Source of the DNA: Lewinellaceae bacterium
GTDB taxonomy: Bacteria > Bacteroidota > Bacteroidia > Chitinophagales > Saprospiraceae
DNA length: 64,000 bases
Direction: 5' to 3'
Assembly (NCBI GenBank): GCA_020636155.1
Contig: JACJYM010000013.1
Coordinates: 1 to 64,000 of the forward strand
Under the pieces are notes generated by a model. It saw only the letters and a list, made by a program, of their open reading frames with translations. It did not search any database and had not been told where the DNA came from. The translations under genes and the position numbers were made by a program. Positions within the stretch are counted from its first letter, which is position 1, and each line of letters opens with the position of its first letter. Below are positions 1-9,450 of the stretch, piece after piece.

Positions 1-725
1 TTGGTACATTCTACAATTTTAATCGCATAAGAATTGGGTTCTATAAAATCCTGGAATTCTGAAAGACCACTGACTATCTCGTGCTCGAGTTCATTGAGGT
101 CATCGACATATTGGATGGCAATCTCAAAGTCAACACTCATTCGTCTAAAATCTCTCTTGGTATAATTGATGAGTTCTACATTATAAAATTTGGTATTAGG
201 AATATAGACCAGGTCATCGTCGTCATTTAGTAGGGTTATTTTTTGTAAACCTATATCGACCAATTTCCCTTTTTGGTCACCGATTTTTACATAGTCATCC
301 AATTCTATTTTAGTGCTAAAACTGTTGATTACACCGATGATGACTTCTGATATGAGATCTTTAGTGATGATGGCGATGGCCGCTGCCACGATACTAAGTG
401 AAGTAAATAATGTCTTAATATCGATGCCTAACATTCCGAAAAATGTAATAAATACTGCGATGACAGACAATACCGTGAAGAGATTGTTGAGGCCGACTAT
501 GACATTATCCTTAGTGGGATTGTAGCTCGATTTGTACTTTATCTTGTAGATGATTTTAAAAATACTGAGTACAACCCGGAAAAATAAAAGAACAATAGCC
601 AGTGAAAATATGGATACTAAGACTTGTTGATTGACGTAATCAGGGAATGCATCAATGTTTCGCCTTAAGAACACGAAAAGTGTAATCAAGCTTATGTACA
701 ATGCCAGTTTTAAATACTGAGACAT
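1..725 (-). CDS. Mechanosensitive ion channel, MscS family (C-terminus cut by window edge)
   Basis: The minus-strand frame opens with ATG at 725 and stays open to base 1, giving about 241 residues with the C-terminus outside the window. Three hydrophobic segments lie near residues 5-20, 35-55 and 80-125. The third is rich in Ala, Gly and Ile, with a run SLSIVAAAIAIITKDL that resembles the MscS pore-lining helix and the start of the beta domain. A soluble region follows with DYVKIGD and VYIPNTKFYN, typical of the MscS beta domain. MscS channels in the inner membrane release solutes on hypo-osmotic shock. The gene begins 12 bases after the glutaredoxin-like gene and is probably co-transcribed with it. 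Confidence 0.88.
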   Translation of the reverse strand, partial: MSQYLKLALYISLITLFVFLRRNIDAFPDYVNQQVLVSIFSLAIVLLFFRVVLSIFKIIYKIKYKSSYNPTKDNVIVGLNNLFTVLSVIAVFITFFGMLGIDIKTLFTSLSIVAAAIAIITKDLISEVIIGVINSFSTKIELDDYVKIGDQKGKLVDIGLQKITLLNDDDDLVYIPNTKFYNVELINYTKRDFRRMSVDFEIAIQYVDDLNELEHEIVSGLSEFQDFIEPNSYAIKIVECT

Positions 726-737
726 ATATATGGGCTG

Positions 738-1394
738 TTATTTTTTATGGCTTTTAGCTGTCTCCTCCAAGAAACCCTTCAAATCCCGGATTTTATAATT
801 TACTTTTCCATCAACCACGATAACCGGGGTCTGTACACTGCCATTGGCGAATCCATTTTTACGCAGGGTTGACCAGAAGAAATCGCTGGTTTTTTTGTCA
901 TCAGAAATATTTAACTCTTTGTAGGGCACTCCTTTTTCATCGAAATATTTGGTTGTATAAGTACATCTTCCACATCCGCGTTTAGAAAAAACGACAATTC
1001 CTTTTTCGGGAATATCTAGTGTCACATCCTGTGATTTGTAATTTTTCACATCGTCCAATGGTTCCTCAGGCATCGCAGCAGCATCGTCCATGATTTGGCT
1101 CATACGGTAAGAACTTTTATAGCTATAAGAGGCAGGACCACCTTTTCTACTCAAGACTGACATTGTCGTCGTGCCATGAGCTGGTACTGTCTTAGTTACA
1201 ACCTTGCCATTACTCGATTCCATGCCTTGTAAAGTAAATGAGAGTGTTAGGTCTATCGCTTGGTCGCTAGAGTTTTTAGCTTCAATGGTAATTTTTCCCT
1301 CACTGGTAACTTCATTCAATTCGATTGGATTGTTTTGGGCAGCAATGAATTGTGTAAAGCCCACTAAAATCGTTAATAAAAATCCTTTAATCAT
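738..1394 (-). CDS. Secreted glutaredoxin-like protein
   Basis: This 218-residue protein starts with an apparent signal peptide (MIKGFLLTILVGFTQFIAAQ). Next comes a beta-rich region of about 80 residues with no family I recognise. From about residue 130 there is a glutaredoxin/thioredoxin fold with the redox pair CGRC and the cis-Pro strand TPVIVVDG. It is probably a periplasmic or cell-surface thiol-disulfide protein; the substrate is unknown. I prefer the ATG at 1394 over a longer frame opening at 1442, because the longer frame would lose the signal peptide and cover a TACATTTG promoter octamer at 1440-1447. The MscS gene lies 12 bases downstream. Confidence 0.8.
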   Translation of the reverse strand: MIKGFLLTILVGFTQFIAAQNNPIELNEVTSEGKITIEAKNSSDQAIDLTLSFTLQGMESSNGKVVTKTVPAHGTTTMSVLSRKGGPASYSYKSSYRMSQIMDDAAAMPEEPLDDVKNYKSQDVTLDIPEKGIVVFSKRGCGRCTYTTKYFDEKGVPYKELNISDDKKTSDFFWSTLRKNGFANGSVQTPVIVVDGKVNYKIRDLKGFLEETAKSHKK

Positions 1395-1439
1395 GGTGAT
1401 AATTATGTCAATATTATTCAATAGTCTTAATAACAGCTG

Positions 1440-1447
1440 CAAATGTA
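1440..1447 (-). promoter_or_regulatory. Putative -7 element of the glutaredoxin-like gene
   Basis: The minus strand reads TACATTTG, a full match to the Bacteroidota -7 consensus TAnnTTTG. It lies about 45 bases before the ATG at 1394. I did not find a clear -33 TTTG. Confidence 0.4.
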
Positions 1448-1536
1448 AGATTGTTACGATTGAATATTGAAAATATGAGTTTTATTTAGAATATATTAAG
1501 AATTGCGACTATCGAAGCTTTGTTTAAGCTCAATTC

Positions 1537-2943
1537 TCAAAGCCACCGAATGACTATATCCATCATTTTTTGTTTCCAAGATGTATAGGGTGGAGCAAGT
1601 AGTTCAAGAGGTCCTGAAAATTGTTGTTTCATAACAGGTCGGTAATTAGAAAACTCCATAAATCCATAGATACCGTGGCTCTTGCCAATACCACTATTAT
1701 TGACACCGCCGAATGGAAGATGATTGTTATAAAAGTGTATCTCGTTATGATTGATTACAGTGGCACCTGATCTGGTATTTTGAATGATATTTTCTATAAA
1801 ACCATTGCTTTTACTGTAAATATATAATGCCAATGGTTTCTCCATTTTGTTGATAATTTCAATGACTTCCTCAACCCGAGAAAATGGTATAAAAGGTAAT
1901 ATCGGTCCAAAAATCTCTTGTGACATAATTGGATTTTCTATATTAACATCGGCGAGGAGTACCGGAAAGATTCGATTTTTATCAGGTTCAAATTGTAGTG
2001 GATTCACCGGTCTAGCACCTTGTGATACAGAGTGCTCCAAAAGTTCTTTGAGCCTTTGAAAATGAGCCGTATTCACAATAGATGATAGATTGCCGTCAGG
2101 TGATTGAGTATCATACATCTTTTGAATTTCTTCAAGGCAGGCATTTAGGAGTTCACCTTGAATTTTTTCATGAACCAAGACGTAATCCGGTGCAATGCAT
2201 ATCTGTCCAGCATTTGAATATTTACCCCATACCAATCTTTTTGCCATTGACTTAATAGAGGCATTTTGATCGACAATGACGGGTGATTTGCCACCGAGTT
2301 CGAGTGTGATATCAGCTAGATTAGTGGCCGCCGCAGCCATTACTTTTTTTCCGGTCTGCGGAGATCCGGTGAAAAATATGTGATTAAAAGGCAATTTTAA
2401 AAGTTCAATCGCCGTCTCAGCCTCACCTTCTATGACGGTGACTTCATCTTCATCGAAAATCTCTTGCACAATTTTCTTAATCAAAGAAGAAGAATGTTTC
2501 GTGTATTCTGAAGGCTTAATGACGACTGTGTTTCCAGCCGCAACGGCAGAACAAAGCGGCATAAAACTTAAGTTGAACGGAAAGTTCCAAGGCGATATAA
2601 TGAGGCACACCCCTTTGGGTTCTACTCTTAGTTCGGAAGTGGCTCCCAAAAGAGCCAGTGGAGTCGGCATTTTTTGGGCTTGTAACCAATTTTTTAAGTT
2701 TTTTCGGATATGTCTTATTTCTGAAACAATGGGATATATTTCGGAAATGTCCACCTCGATTCCAGGTTTTCTAAAATCCTGAAATAGGACATCTTTAATG
2801 CTTTCTCTATAAGTAAACCCAATGGCTTTTTCCAGTTTTTTGAGTTTACTTATTCGATCTGTATAGGTGGACTTTGCAATTGTGAATTGGTTTTGCTTTA
2901 ACCGATTAAAAATCGATTGATATTGGTTTTCAGTGGACACCAT
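1537..2943 (-). CDS. Aldehyde dehydrogenase family protein (class 3-like)
   Basis: This 468-residue NAD(P)-dependent aldehyde dehydrogenase oxidises an aldehyde to a carboxylic acid. The catalytic set is visible: Asn120 in SPWNFPF, the nucleotide-binding FTGSPQTGKK at 191-200, Glu215 in LELGGKSP and nucleophile Cys249 in GQIC. The length and a hydrophobic C-terminal tail fit the class 3 (fatty or aromatic aldehyde) subgroup, but the substrate cannot be read from the sequence. The ATG at 2943 is preferred to a TTG two codons upstream. The start lies 9 bases after the stop of the cytochrome-like lipoprotein gene, so the two are probably one transcript. Confidence 0.9.
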   Translation of the reverse strand: MVSTENQYQSIFNRLKQNQFTIAKSTYTDRISKLKKLEKAIGFTYRESIKDVLFQDFRKPGIEVDISEIYPIVSEIRHIRKNLKNWLQAQKMPTPLALLGATSELRVEPKGVCLIISPWNFPFNLSFMPLCSAVAAGNTVVIKPSEYTKHSSSLIKKIVQEIFDEDEVTVIEGEAETAIELLKLPFNHIFFTGSPQTGKKVMAAAATNLADITLELGGKSPVIVDQNASIKSMAKRLVWGKYSNAGQICIAPDYVLVHEKIQGELLNACLEEIQKMYDTQSPDGNLSSIVNTAHFQRLKELLEHSVSQGARPVNPLQFEPDKNRIFPVLLADVNIENPIMSQEIFGPILPFIPFSRVEEVIEIINKMEKPLALYIYSKSNGFIENIIQNTRSGATVINHNEIHFYNNHLPFGGVNNSGIGKSHGIYGFMEFSNYRPVMKQQFSGPLELLAPPYTSWKQKMMDIVIRWL

Positions 2944-2952
2944 CCTCAAGAA

Positions 2953-3288
2953 TTACTCAGGCATCCCTGCATTAATCCAAGTTTCTAATTTGTTAATTGT
3001 ACAATCAGATAGTTTATCTGCATCTTCTGGCATTGCTTTATAACCGCTTTGGTGCTTAATAGAACCTAGAAAAATAGTTTTTCCTCCATTGATAAAACTT
3101 TGAGTGTCAGTATAATTAGCTAAACTACCGTTCGGCGAATTGGCTGGGTGGCAACCCGCAGTATTGCATGATTTCATGATTTCAGAAATGCCGTTGGTGT
3201 AACTTAGATTGGTGGTATCGCAGTTCGTATCATCTCCATTACAGGCCATAAAAATCATCAGCAAGGCAAAAACAAAAATGTTCTTCAT
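2953..3288 (-). CDS. Small lipoprotein with a cytochrome c-like CX4CH motif
   Basis: This is a 111-residue protein. It has a lipoprotein signal with the lipobox FMAC (Cys16), then a short domain with CNTAGCH near residues 41-47. That is a CX4CH haem-binding variant of the usual CXXCH. The C-terminal part (YKAMPEDADKLSDC, then IxxWINAGMPE) matches the end of small Bacteroidota cytochrome-like domains, where a Met can act as axial ligand. It is probably a periplasmic-facing outer- or inner-membrane lipoprotein that binds haem c. Haem attachment is inferred, not shown. It is the first gene of a likely pair with the aldehyde dehydrogenase. Confidence 0.72.
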   Translation of the reverse strand: MKNIFVFALLMIFMACNGDDTNCDTTNLSYTNGISEIMKSCNTAGCHPANSPNGSLANYTDTQSFINGGKTIFLGSIKHQSGYKAMPEDADKLSDCTINKLETWINAGMPE

Positions 3289-3432
3289 ATTTTAACTTGT
3301 TTTTTTTAATTAATGTCTTTTAAATGTTTTTGTACTCAATTGTCAAATAAAAATTTGTCGAGGTTTACAAATATTACCTACGACTGTCGCATTCTAAAAA
3401 TTCTTATTTAAGGATAAATATAAAAGTAATTT

Positions 3433-3464
3433 TTAACACTTTGATGTATTTTTGTTAGTGTTAA
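3433..3464. promoter_or_regulatory. Inverted repeat bracketing the bshB1 -7 element
   Basis: TTAACACT (3433-3440) and AGTGTTAA (3457-3464) form a perfect 8-base inverted repeat with a 16-base spacer. The spacer contains TATTTTTG (3447-3454), which fits the -7 consensus TAnnTTTG. The bshB1 ATG at 3492 follows 28 bases later. This has the geometry of an operator over a promoter; the regulator is unknown. Confidence 0.45.
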
Positions 3465-3491
3465 GATTTATTGATCAAATTTTAAAGTGAC

Positions 3492-4220
3492 ATGGAGATT
3501 GTTTTTGGTAATTTGAAGTCCGTTGATATTTTGGCTATTGGAGTACATCCTGATGATATAGAATTATGCTGTTGCGGCACGGTTTTGAGCCATATTTCTC
3601 AAGGGTATAAAGTGGGTTATTGTGACTTGACTCAAGGAGAAATGGGTACTCGAGGTACCAATGAATTGCGGCTGCATGAATCTAGAGAAGCGGCAAAATT
3701 GGCCGGAGTTGAATTCAGAGTGAATTTAGGGATGGAAGATGCTTTTTTTGCTCATACCAAAGCCAATATTCTCGCCATTGCAGAGGTCGTGAGATTATCC
3801 AATGCTAAAGTCGTCCTTGCGAATGCTGTTCACGACAGACATCCCGATCATGGTCGTGCTTCAAAGTTGATTACTGACGCATGTTTTTACAGTGGTTTGG
3901 CAAAAATTGAGATAGTGGGTACGGTGGCACATAGGCCGGATGCGGTGTATCATTATATTCAAGATAGAAACCTGAAAGCTGATTTTGTGGTCGATATTTC
4001 GAATTTTATAAAAGAAAAAATGGCTTGCATTCAATGCTTTTCGTCCCAGTTTTATGACCCAAATTCTGAAGAACCAAACACTCCCATTAGTGGACAAGAT
4101 TTTATGCATTACATAGAATCCAAGCAGTTGAGCTATGCCCGAGAGACAGGTGCCGAATACGCTGAAGGCTTTAATGTAGAGAGAGTTCCGGCAATCAAAA
4201 ACCTATTTGATTTGTATTAA
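3492..4220 (+). CDS. bshB1: Bacillithiol biosynthesis deacetylase BshB1
   Basis: This 242-residue PIG-L/LmbE-family metal-dependent deacetylase removes the acetyl group from GlcNAc-malate to give GlcN-malate, the second step of bacillithiol synthesis in the cytoplasm. Zinc-site motifs are HPDD at 19-22 and HDRHPDHG near 116-123. The run GEMGTRG near 52-58 and the C-terminal QYSKQLSYARETG-like region are typical of BshB1 rather than general LmbE proteins. The motif reads HPDDIELCCCG, with three consecutive Cys where many homologues have Gly or Ser. bshA and bshC are not in this window. The gene stands alone, with convergent neighbours downstream. Confidence 0.92.
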   Translation: MEIVFGNLKSVDILAIGVHPDDIELCCCGTVLSHISQGYKVGYCDLTQGEMGTRGTNELRLHESREAAKLAGVEFRVNLGMEDAFFAHTKANILAIAEVVRLSNAKVVLANAVHDRHPDHGRASKLITDACFYSGLAKIEIVGTVAHRPDAVYHYIQDRNLKADFVVDISNFIKEKMACIQCFSSQFYDPNSEEPNTPISGQDFMHYIESKQLSYARETGAEYAEGFNVERVPAIKNLFDLY

Positions 4221-4241
4221 AATGAAATCATCTCAACCGCA

Positions 4242-5027
4242 TTAAACGACTTGAAACCCTATGTCGTCGAATCCCTGAATTTCGGCTCTGACTTTAGTCC
4301 CCGATTTTAGAAATATAGCATTCGTGGCGGCACCAGCAAGTAGAATGCTGCCCTCCGTAATGATGAAGCCATAGTGGCTACATAAGCGTGATGCATGTAC
4401 TACAGAGAGCCAGGGATTACCCAAAATATCATTACTGCTTCCAGAGGCAACGACCTCTTCGTCAAAATAGAGTTTTATGTCTAAGTCCTTGATATCCTTA
4501 TCGATATGATGCCAACTTCCCAATGCATAGCCTGCGGAGGAGCAATTGTCAGCGATTACGTCCTCTAGAGAGAATTTAAAATTTTCATAACGAGAGTCGA
4601 TGATTTCTATCGCTCCGCAGACAGCATCTATGTGGTGACTTTTTGCATCATCAATGCTGATTTCTTTATCAATTGTTTTTGCAACTCTAAAGCAAATTTC
4701 TGGTTCGGCTCGAGGATGAATATATTCGTTGAGAGAAACGGTTTCACCCTTCAATATTTCCATGTCTCGTGTGAGCCGACCCCATATCATATCGTGGACA
4801 CCCATTTGTTCCATCTTTGCAAAACTGGTAAAACCCATTTTTATCCCCGTGATTGGCTGATTTCTTTCCTCACGTCTGGCGATGAGTTTTTCTTGAATTT
4901 TATAAGCCTCATCCAAGCTTATTTTTTGGTCTATCGAAAACTGCTTGACTGCTATGCGATTTTGTGCTGCTCGATCCAGTTTCAAGGCCATATTTTGGAT
5001 TTCCATACTTTCCATTGATTTTTCCAT
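4242..5027 (-). CDS. 2-oxo-3-hexenedioate decarboxylase / 2-oxopent-4-enoate hydratase family
   Basis: This fumarylacetoacetate hydrolase superfamily enzyme is about 261 residues from the ATG used here. The metal-site pattern is HPRAEPEICF followed by AIEIIDSRY, and the C-terminal half carries GNPWLSV and GSILLAGAAT, all typical of the DmpE/DmpH/NbaG group. Members hydrate 2-oxopent-4-enoate or decarboxylate 4-oxalocrotonate in meta-cleavage and 2-aminomuconate pathways. The two activities cannot be told apart by eye. A kynureninase elsewhere in the window makes a role in tryptophan breakdown possible. The start is uncertain: a TTG at 5072 and in-frame ATGs at 5048, 5027, 5015 and 5006 are all available, and homologues begin near the last ones. 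Confidence 0.82.
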   Translation of the reverse strand: MEKSMESMEIQNMALKLDRAAQNRIAVKQFSIDQKISLDEAYKIQEKLIARREERNQPITGIKMGFTSFAKMEQMGVHDMIWGRLTRDMEILKGETVSLNEYIHPRAEPEICFRVAKTIDKEISIDDAKSHHIDAVCGAIEIIDSRYENFKFSLEDVIADNCSSAGYALGSWHHIDKDIKDLDIKLYFDEEVVASGSSNDILGNPWLSVVHASRLCSHYGFIITEGSILLAGAATNAIFLKSGTKVRAEIQGFDDIGFQVV

Positions 5028-5194
5028 TTGCTTTGAGAATGCAAGCATAACAAACAATATTGTAACTGCCAAAAATAATTGATTTGATAGTTCTAAGTAT
5101 TGGCTTTTAGATTATTCTGGAGAATGTACTCCAACAACGCAACCATAATGTTGAATTCAAATATTACAACCCATACAATTTTCATAAAGGATTT

Positions 5195-8100
5195 CTACTC
5201 CTTCACAAAGTATTTGCTAGCCGTTCCTTTGTCAGTTTTTACCCAAAGGAGGTAGCTGCCGGCGCTAAGTGAAGACACATCCAGTTGTTTTTTAATCGCG
5301 GTACCAAGGACTTCATAACTGCTCATTAATCTGCCATCTATGCTGAATATTTTCACCTGACGAATAGATTCTTCACAATCTATGGAGAGGTGATTTGCCG
5401 TGGGATTGGGCTGCAGGCTCAACATTATGTTTTCCTTTATATCATGCGTTGCAGAGAACTCTGCTACCTCTGTACTTGCGAGATTGGTAATAATGGGTGC
5501 ATTGTAATCGAAGAAAATATCTGCTTGATTTTCGAAAATATCTCCGATGACTAAATCATCCTTGGTTTTAATCTTGAATACGACATAGCCGTCATTGGTA
5601 TCGTCCTCGTAAGGGAGGTAGATGTCTTTAAAGATGAACTCGACGATGTTGCCATCATTGATACGGGTTTCGAGTTCGTGGCTGGCATCGACTATCTGTA
5701 ATGTGCTGATATCAAATCGTGCCGGGTCTATAGAGTCTCTCACGACGATATTGACAGCTTCGGCCGTACCTGTATTTTCAAATCTTATCATATAGTGGAC
5801 ATAGTCTCCCACCATTTCGGGTAGGAGTTTATCGCCTTCGAGGCAGGTTTTGTCGTTGGGGTCGTAGGAGTTGACTACGGTTTGGTAGAGATTATAAAAA
5901 TCATAGTCGTTTCTATTTGCTTTTCGTAATGATGAATAGATGGCTGCAAAGAAGTGAAGCACATCGCCACCTAATAGTGGCGGGTTGTCGGTAGGCGTAT
6001 TGAGTTCAAAACTCAACTTGAAATTTCTTTTTCTTCAAAGGGTTTTAAATTCTCCGAGATTCCAATGCAATTCTCCTCCATTGATGCTGTCTTGTCCGGG
6101 ACTGGCAGTAAAAATCCATACGTTCTGATTCATACACGAAAAACAATTCACATGGTACAATGGTATTTCCATATTTCGTACTCTTACTTTATAATCAGAT
6201 ACAAATCCTGGTCGAGCTTGATCAGAGGAATAATAACGACATCTAAATCTGTGTACTCAACATCAGGAACTATACAGAAGTCCTGTATGTACGGAGAGGT
6301 GGAGTCTGGAAAAGTGATGGTAATGGATTCTGGAATTTTTTAAAATAGATCAAGATTTTCAAGATGAGGCGTGATAGGTCATATTATCCTTCCGTTGAGA
6401 TGTATTATATAATCTCCATTCTATACCGCTAAATACAATATCCTCTCATCTTGTCTGAGATATATGAATCTTTTAAAATTCACAATTTCAGTCATGTTTC
6501 ATTACAAATTTTGTCAAAATCAAAAATTACCTTTCCTGAAACTTTATGGAATGCCTTCTACGGTATAGGGGCAATATGTTAACTTCGCACTCAATGATTT
6601 TGTCATTTCTAATCTATCTTTGTAAAATATCCTTCATCAAACTCGTATATTTTACATAAATATCGTTTAAATTATGTATTCACTTTTCCATTTTTAAATA
6701 TAAATATTCATCATATCCATGCAATTTCAGGATATAACAGTGATACAAATCATTAAATCTCTAACATCTAATGTTAATCAACAAAAACAATACATTAACT
6801 TTGTTAAATATCTAAAATATAAATTTTCAATTATTTTCATTTTGAATAATCATAAGTTATCTAGTGAAGAAATTTATTCTGGGTAAATCAATAATCCTTA
6901 ATTGTTGTTGAAAGAGCAAGCTTAAAGATGATAAATCAATTAATTCATTCTTTCAATATCTTTCCACTAATAAATTATTATTATAAATTAAACCAGTCAA
7001 ATTTATACTTAAATTTAAATTAAAAATAACTATTCTAAATCAACGACGTTAAACCAGATATATCTAGAATTTGGAAACTATCAAGATTTTGTCAAAGAGA
7101 TTGAATATTAGATGAAATTATTCACTCAAATCTAATTTAATTCTGGGAATTATCTAAGATCGAGATCTAATATATTGTTATTTAAATTTGCTAACAATTT
7201 AAAGTTTTTAACATCGAGTTAACCTCTGATATATTGAACATCTGATATATCGAACATCAATGAGTCTATTTTTCGAATTTTGAAATTTGATACATTTATA
7301 AATCTAAACTTTGAATTACTCCTTGTTGTCGAATAATCTAAATACTCAAAGAGACTTAATGTCCAACTCAAGTTTTAATTCGATTTGATTAAAATCAAAT
7401 CTTTGAATAATTACAATCAATATGTTTAAGGTTATAATTATCGCTAAGATCTAAAGATGATAAGTGATGATAAATCATTTAACTATGCTTAAAAGTACTC
7501 TATTTCTACAATTAGATAAATGGTAAGTTTCTTCGATATTATAAATTTCCTTAAATTTCTATTATTTTAACTTGATGAAATTGTTAAATTCAAAGATGAT
7601 TGAAATTATTAATTGATTAATCTCATTTAGTAATAGATATTCAAGTTCATTGCTTGTTGGAAACTGAAAAGAATCTACTTGATAAATTTTCGTCATTTCC
7701 TTCAAATGTTTAATCTTAGTCTAATGATAGATAAGTCAAGTGATTTAATTCTGGATTAAATCAATAAAATTAAATGTTCTAAAGTAATCCCATTTTCAGT
7801 CATATTCTAATTCGTTTAAACTACTATTCTCTATATAAACATAGGGAAATTTAGATTAACAAGTTGTGGGTTTAAAATCTAAAATTTGTTCAAATTATAA
7901 ATATGCGAAACTAACGATAATAACTGAATATTCTGAGTTAAAATAATTTCATTTAGATTCATTTAGATCAAAAGCAAGTTAAATTTTTTTTAAATTTATA
8001 TTCCCATTAAATCAAGGTTGAAGAGATTGTAACAAGAATTTAGTGAAATTTTTCCAAATTAACAAAAAATTCAATTCCGGTCAACTTTCAATTTTAAAAT

Positions 8101-8284
8101 CGTAAAATTGATAAAACTATCCACCGCCTCAGCCTCATTCACCTGTATCTCTCCATCGCCATTGGTGTCTACACCTTCTATCGATTAAAGCTTGTTTGAA
8201 ATTAGGATCTGGGATGTCCACGATGTCTTGAGTATAACTCTTCGTAGAAAGCAATAAAACGGTGAGTATCAGTAGGAGTCTCAT
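5195..8284 (-). pseudogene. Decayed leucine-rich-repeat protein with DUF11-like domain and T9SS sorting domain
   Basis: The two ends of one secreted-protein type lie on the same strand with decayed sequence between them. From ATG 8284 the frame gives a signal peptide (MRLLLILTVLLLSTKSYTQD) and DPNFKQALID. After a frame change near 8171-8185 it continues as GVDTNGDGEIQVNEAEAVD, the EF-hand-like opening of Bacteroidota LRR proteins. At the other end, 5195-6016 encodes SYDPNDKTCLEGD, DYVHYMIRFENTGTAEA and a C-terminal T9SS type A domain. Homology continues upstream of 6016 in shifting frames: DQARPGFVSDYKV, then ASPGQDSINGGELHWNLG, broken by TGA at 6035-6037; further up PDSTSPYIQDFCIVPDVEY, preceded by TAA at 6340-6342. 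The middle (6.4-8.1 kb) gives only broken Leu/Asn-rich fragments. Widespread sequencing error is the alternative, but flanking genes are intact. Confidence 0.82.
7226..7257. repeat. Short tandem direct repeat inside the decayed LRR gene
   Basis: Two copies of a 16-base unit (CTGATATATTGAACAT and CTGATATATCGAACAT) lie head to tail with one mismatch. It probably arose by local slippage in the AT-rich remnant of the LRR region. Confidence 0.5.
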
Positions 8285-8445
8285 GTGATAATATTTTATT
8301 GGGTTTTATTAATCTTGGTAAAGATAAGGATTTTGTTCATAATTGAAAAAAGATTTATTTACATGTGGAGGAAGTCAAACGGTACAAACATTAAAATCCC
8401 GATTATAAATCTATTCAATATCTTTGTGCCAAAATATGCCTTTAC

Positions 8446-9450
8446 TTGGATCAAGTTCAACTGCTTAAAGACTGCCAATCAAAAAACATGAAACCCATAT
8501 ATCTGTTTCATGGGGAGGAATCGTATTACATCGATTTATACTCAAAAATCATAGAAGATCATGTCTTATCAGATGGCGAAAAGGCTTTTAATCAGACCAT
8601 TATGTACGGCAAAGACACGAAAGTAAGCCAAGTCGTAGATGAAGCCATGCAATTTCCTATGATGTCATCTCATCGCTTGATCATCGTGAAGGAAGCCCAA
8701 GATTTGAAGAATATTGGCGACCTCAATAGCTATGTCGAGAATCCCAATCCTCAGAGTATCTTGGTGTTGTGTCATAAGAATAAAAAGATCGATAAACGGC
8801 TTAAACTCGTCAAGAATATAGAAAAGCAAGGGATCGTTTTCGAGTCCAAAAAGCTCTATGACAATGAATTGCCAAAATGGGTCGTAAATTATACACAATT
8901 ACATCAAGTCAATATTGAGAATGAAGCGGCTCTGATGGTTGCAGAACTACTCGGTAACGACCTCAATAAGATAGCCAATGAGATGGATAAAGTTTTCATT
9001 GGGCATGATAAGTCTAAAAAACTTACCCGAGCAGACATTCAGGAAAGCATCGGACTTAGTAAAGAGTACAATGTCTTTGAGTTACAAAAATTCATAGGAA
9101 TGAAGGACTTTGTGTCTTGCATAAGAATCGTCAACTATATGGGTGATAATCCCAAGAACAACCCATTGCCCATGCTCCTTGCCAGTCTTTACTCGTACTT
9201 CAGCAAGGTCTTTATCGCTTCGGCGAACATGAAATCTGGCGATGCCGCCATGATGAAAGCCCTCGGTCTTAATTCGCCCTATTTTCTACGAGAATATAAA
9301 TCAGCTGCCAGTAATTATCCATATTCTAAAATGAGACCCATCATGAATACTTTAAAGATTGCCGACCTGAGAAGTAAAGGTGTTGACCAGCGTAACATGA
9401 CCGAAAGCGCTATTCTTAAAGAAATGATTGTGCAGATTTTTGCGGCTTAG
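8446..9450 (+). CDS. holA: DNA polymerase III subunit delta
   Basis: This 334-residue clamp-loader delta subunit helps load the beta sliding clamp on DNA. The N-terminal KPIYLFHGEESYYID motif and the overall three-domain length fit HolA of Bacteroidota. The central segment DLNKIANEMDKV and the C-terminal helical region RMPMLLASLYSYFSKV-like are also family features. The start is probably the TTG at 8446, because homologues carry a short helix (about ten residues, here DQVQLLKDCQS) before KPIY. An ATG at 8488 would remove it. The gene lies just after the decayed LRR gene, which runs the other way, and its last 4 bases overlap the convergent LysM gene. Confidence 0.9.
   Translation: MDQVQLLKDCQSKNMKPIYLFHGEESYYIDLYSKIIEDHVLSDGEKAFNQTIMYGKDTKVSQVVDEAMQFPMMSSHRLIIVKEAQDLKNIGDLNSYVENPNPQSILVLCHKNKKIDKRLKLVKNIEKQGIVFESKKLYDNELPKWVVNYTQLHQVNIENEAALMVAELLGNDLNKIANEMDKVFIGHDKSKKLTRADIQESIGLSKEYNVFELQKFIGMKDFVSCIRIVNYMGDNPKNNPLPMLLASLYSYFSKVFIASANMKSGDAAMMKALGLNSPYFLREYKSAASNYPYSKMRPIMNTLKIADLRSKGVDQRNMTESAILKEMIVQIFAA

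Noticed and set aside
1204..1470. 88-codon plus-strand frame
   Set aside because: It is antisense to the glutaredoxin-like gene and its leader; no homology seen.
6065..6343. 92-codon plus-strand frame in the decayed LRR gene
   Set aside because: The minus strand of the same bases carries clear family motifs (ARPGF, CIVPDVEY), so the plus frame is a shadow.
8285..8491. 68-codon plus-strand frame before holA
   Set aside because: It overlaps the proposed holA start in another frame, has no recognisable family and lies in AT-rich leader DNA next to the decayed LRR gene.
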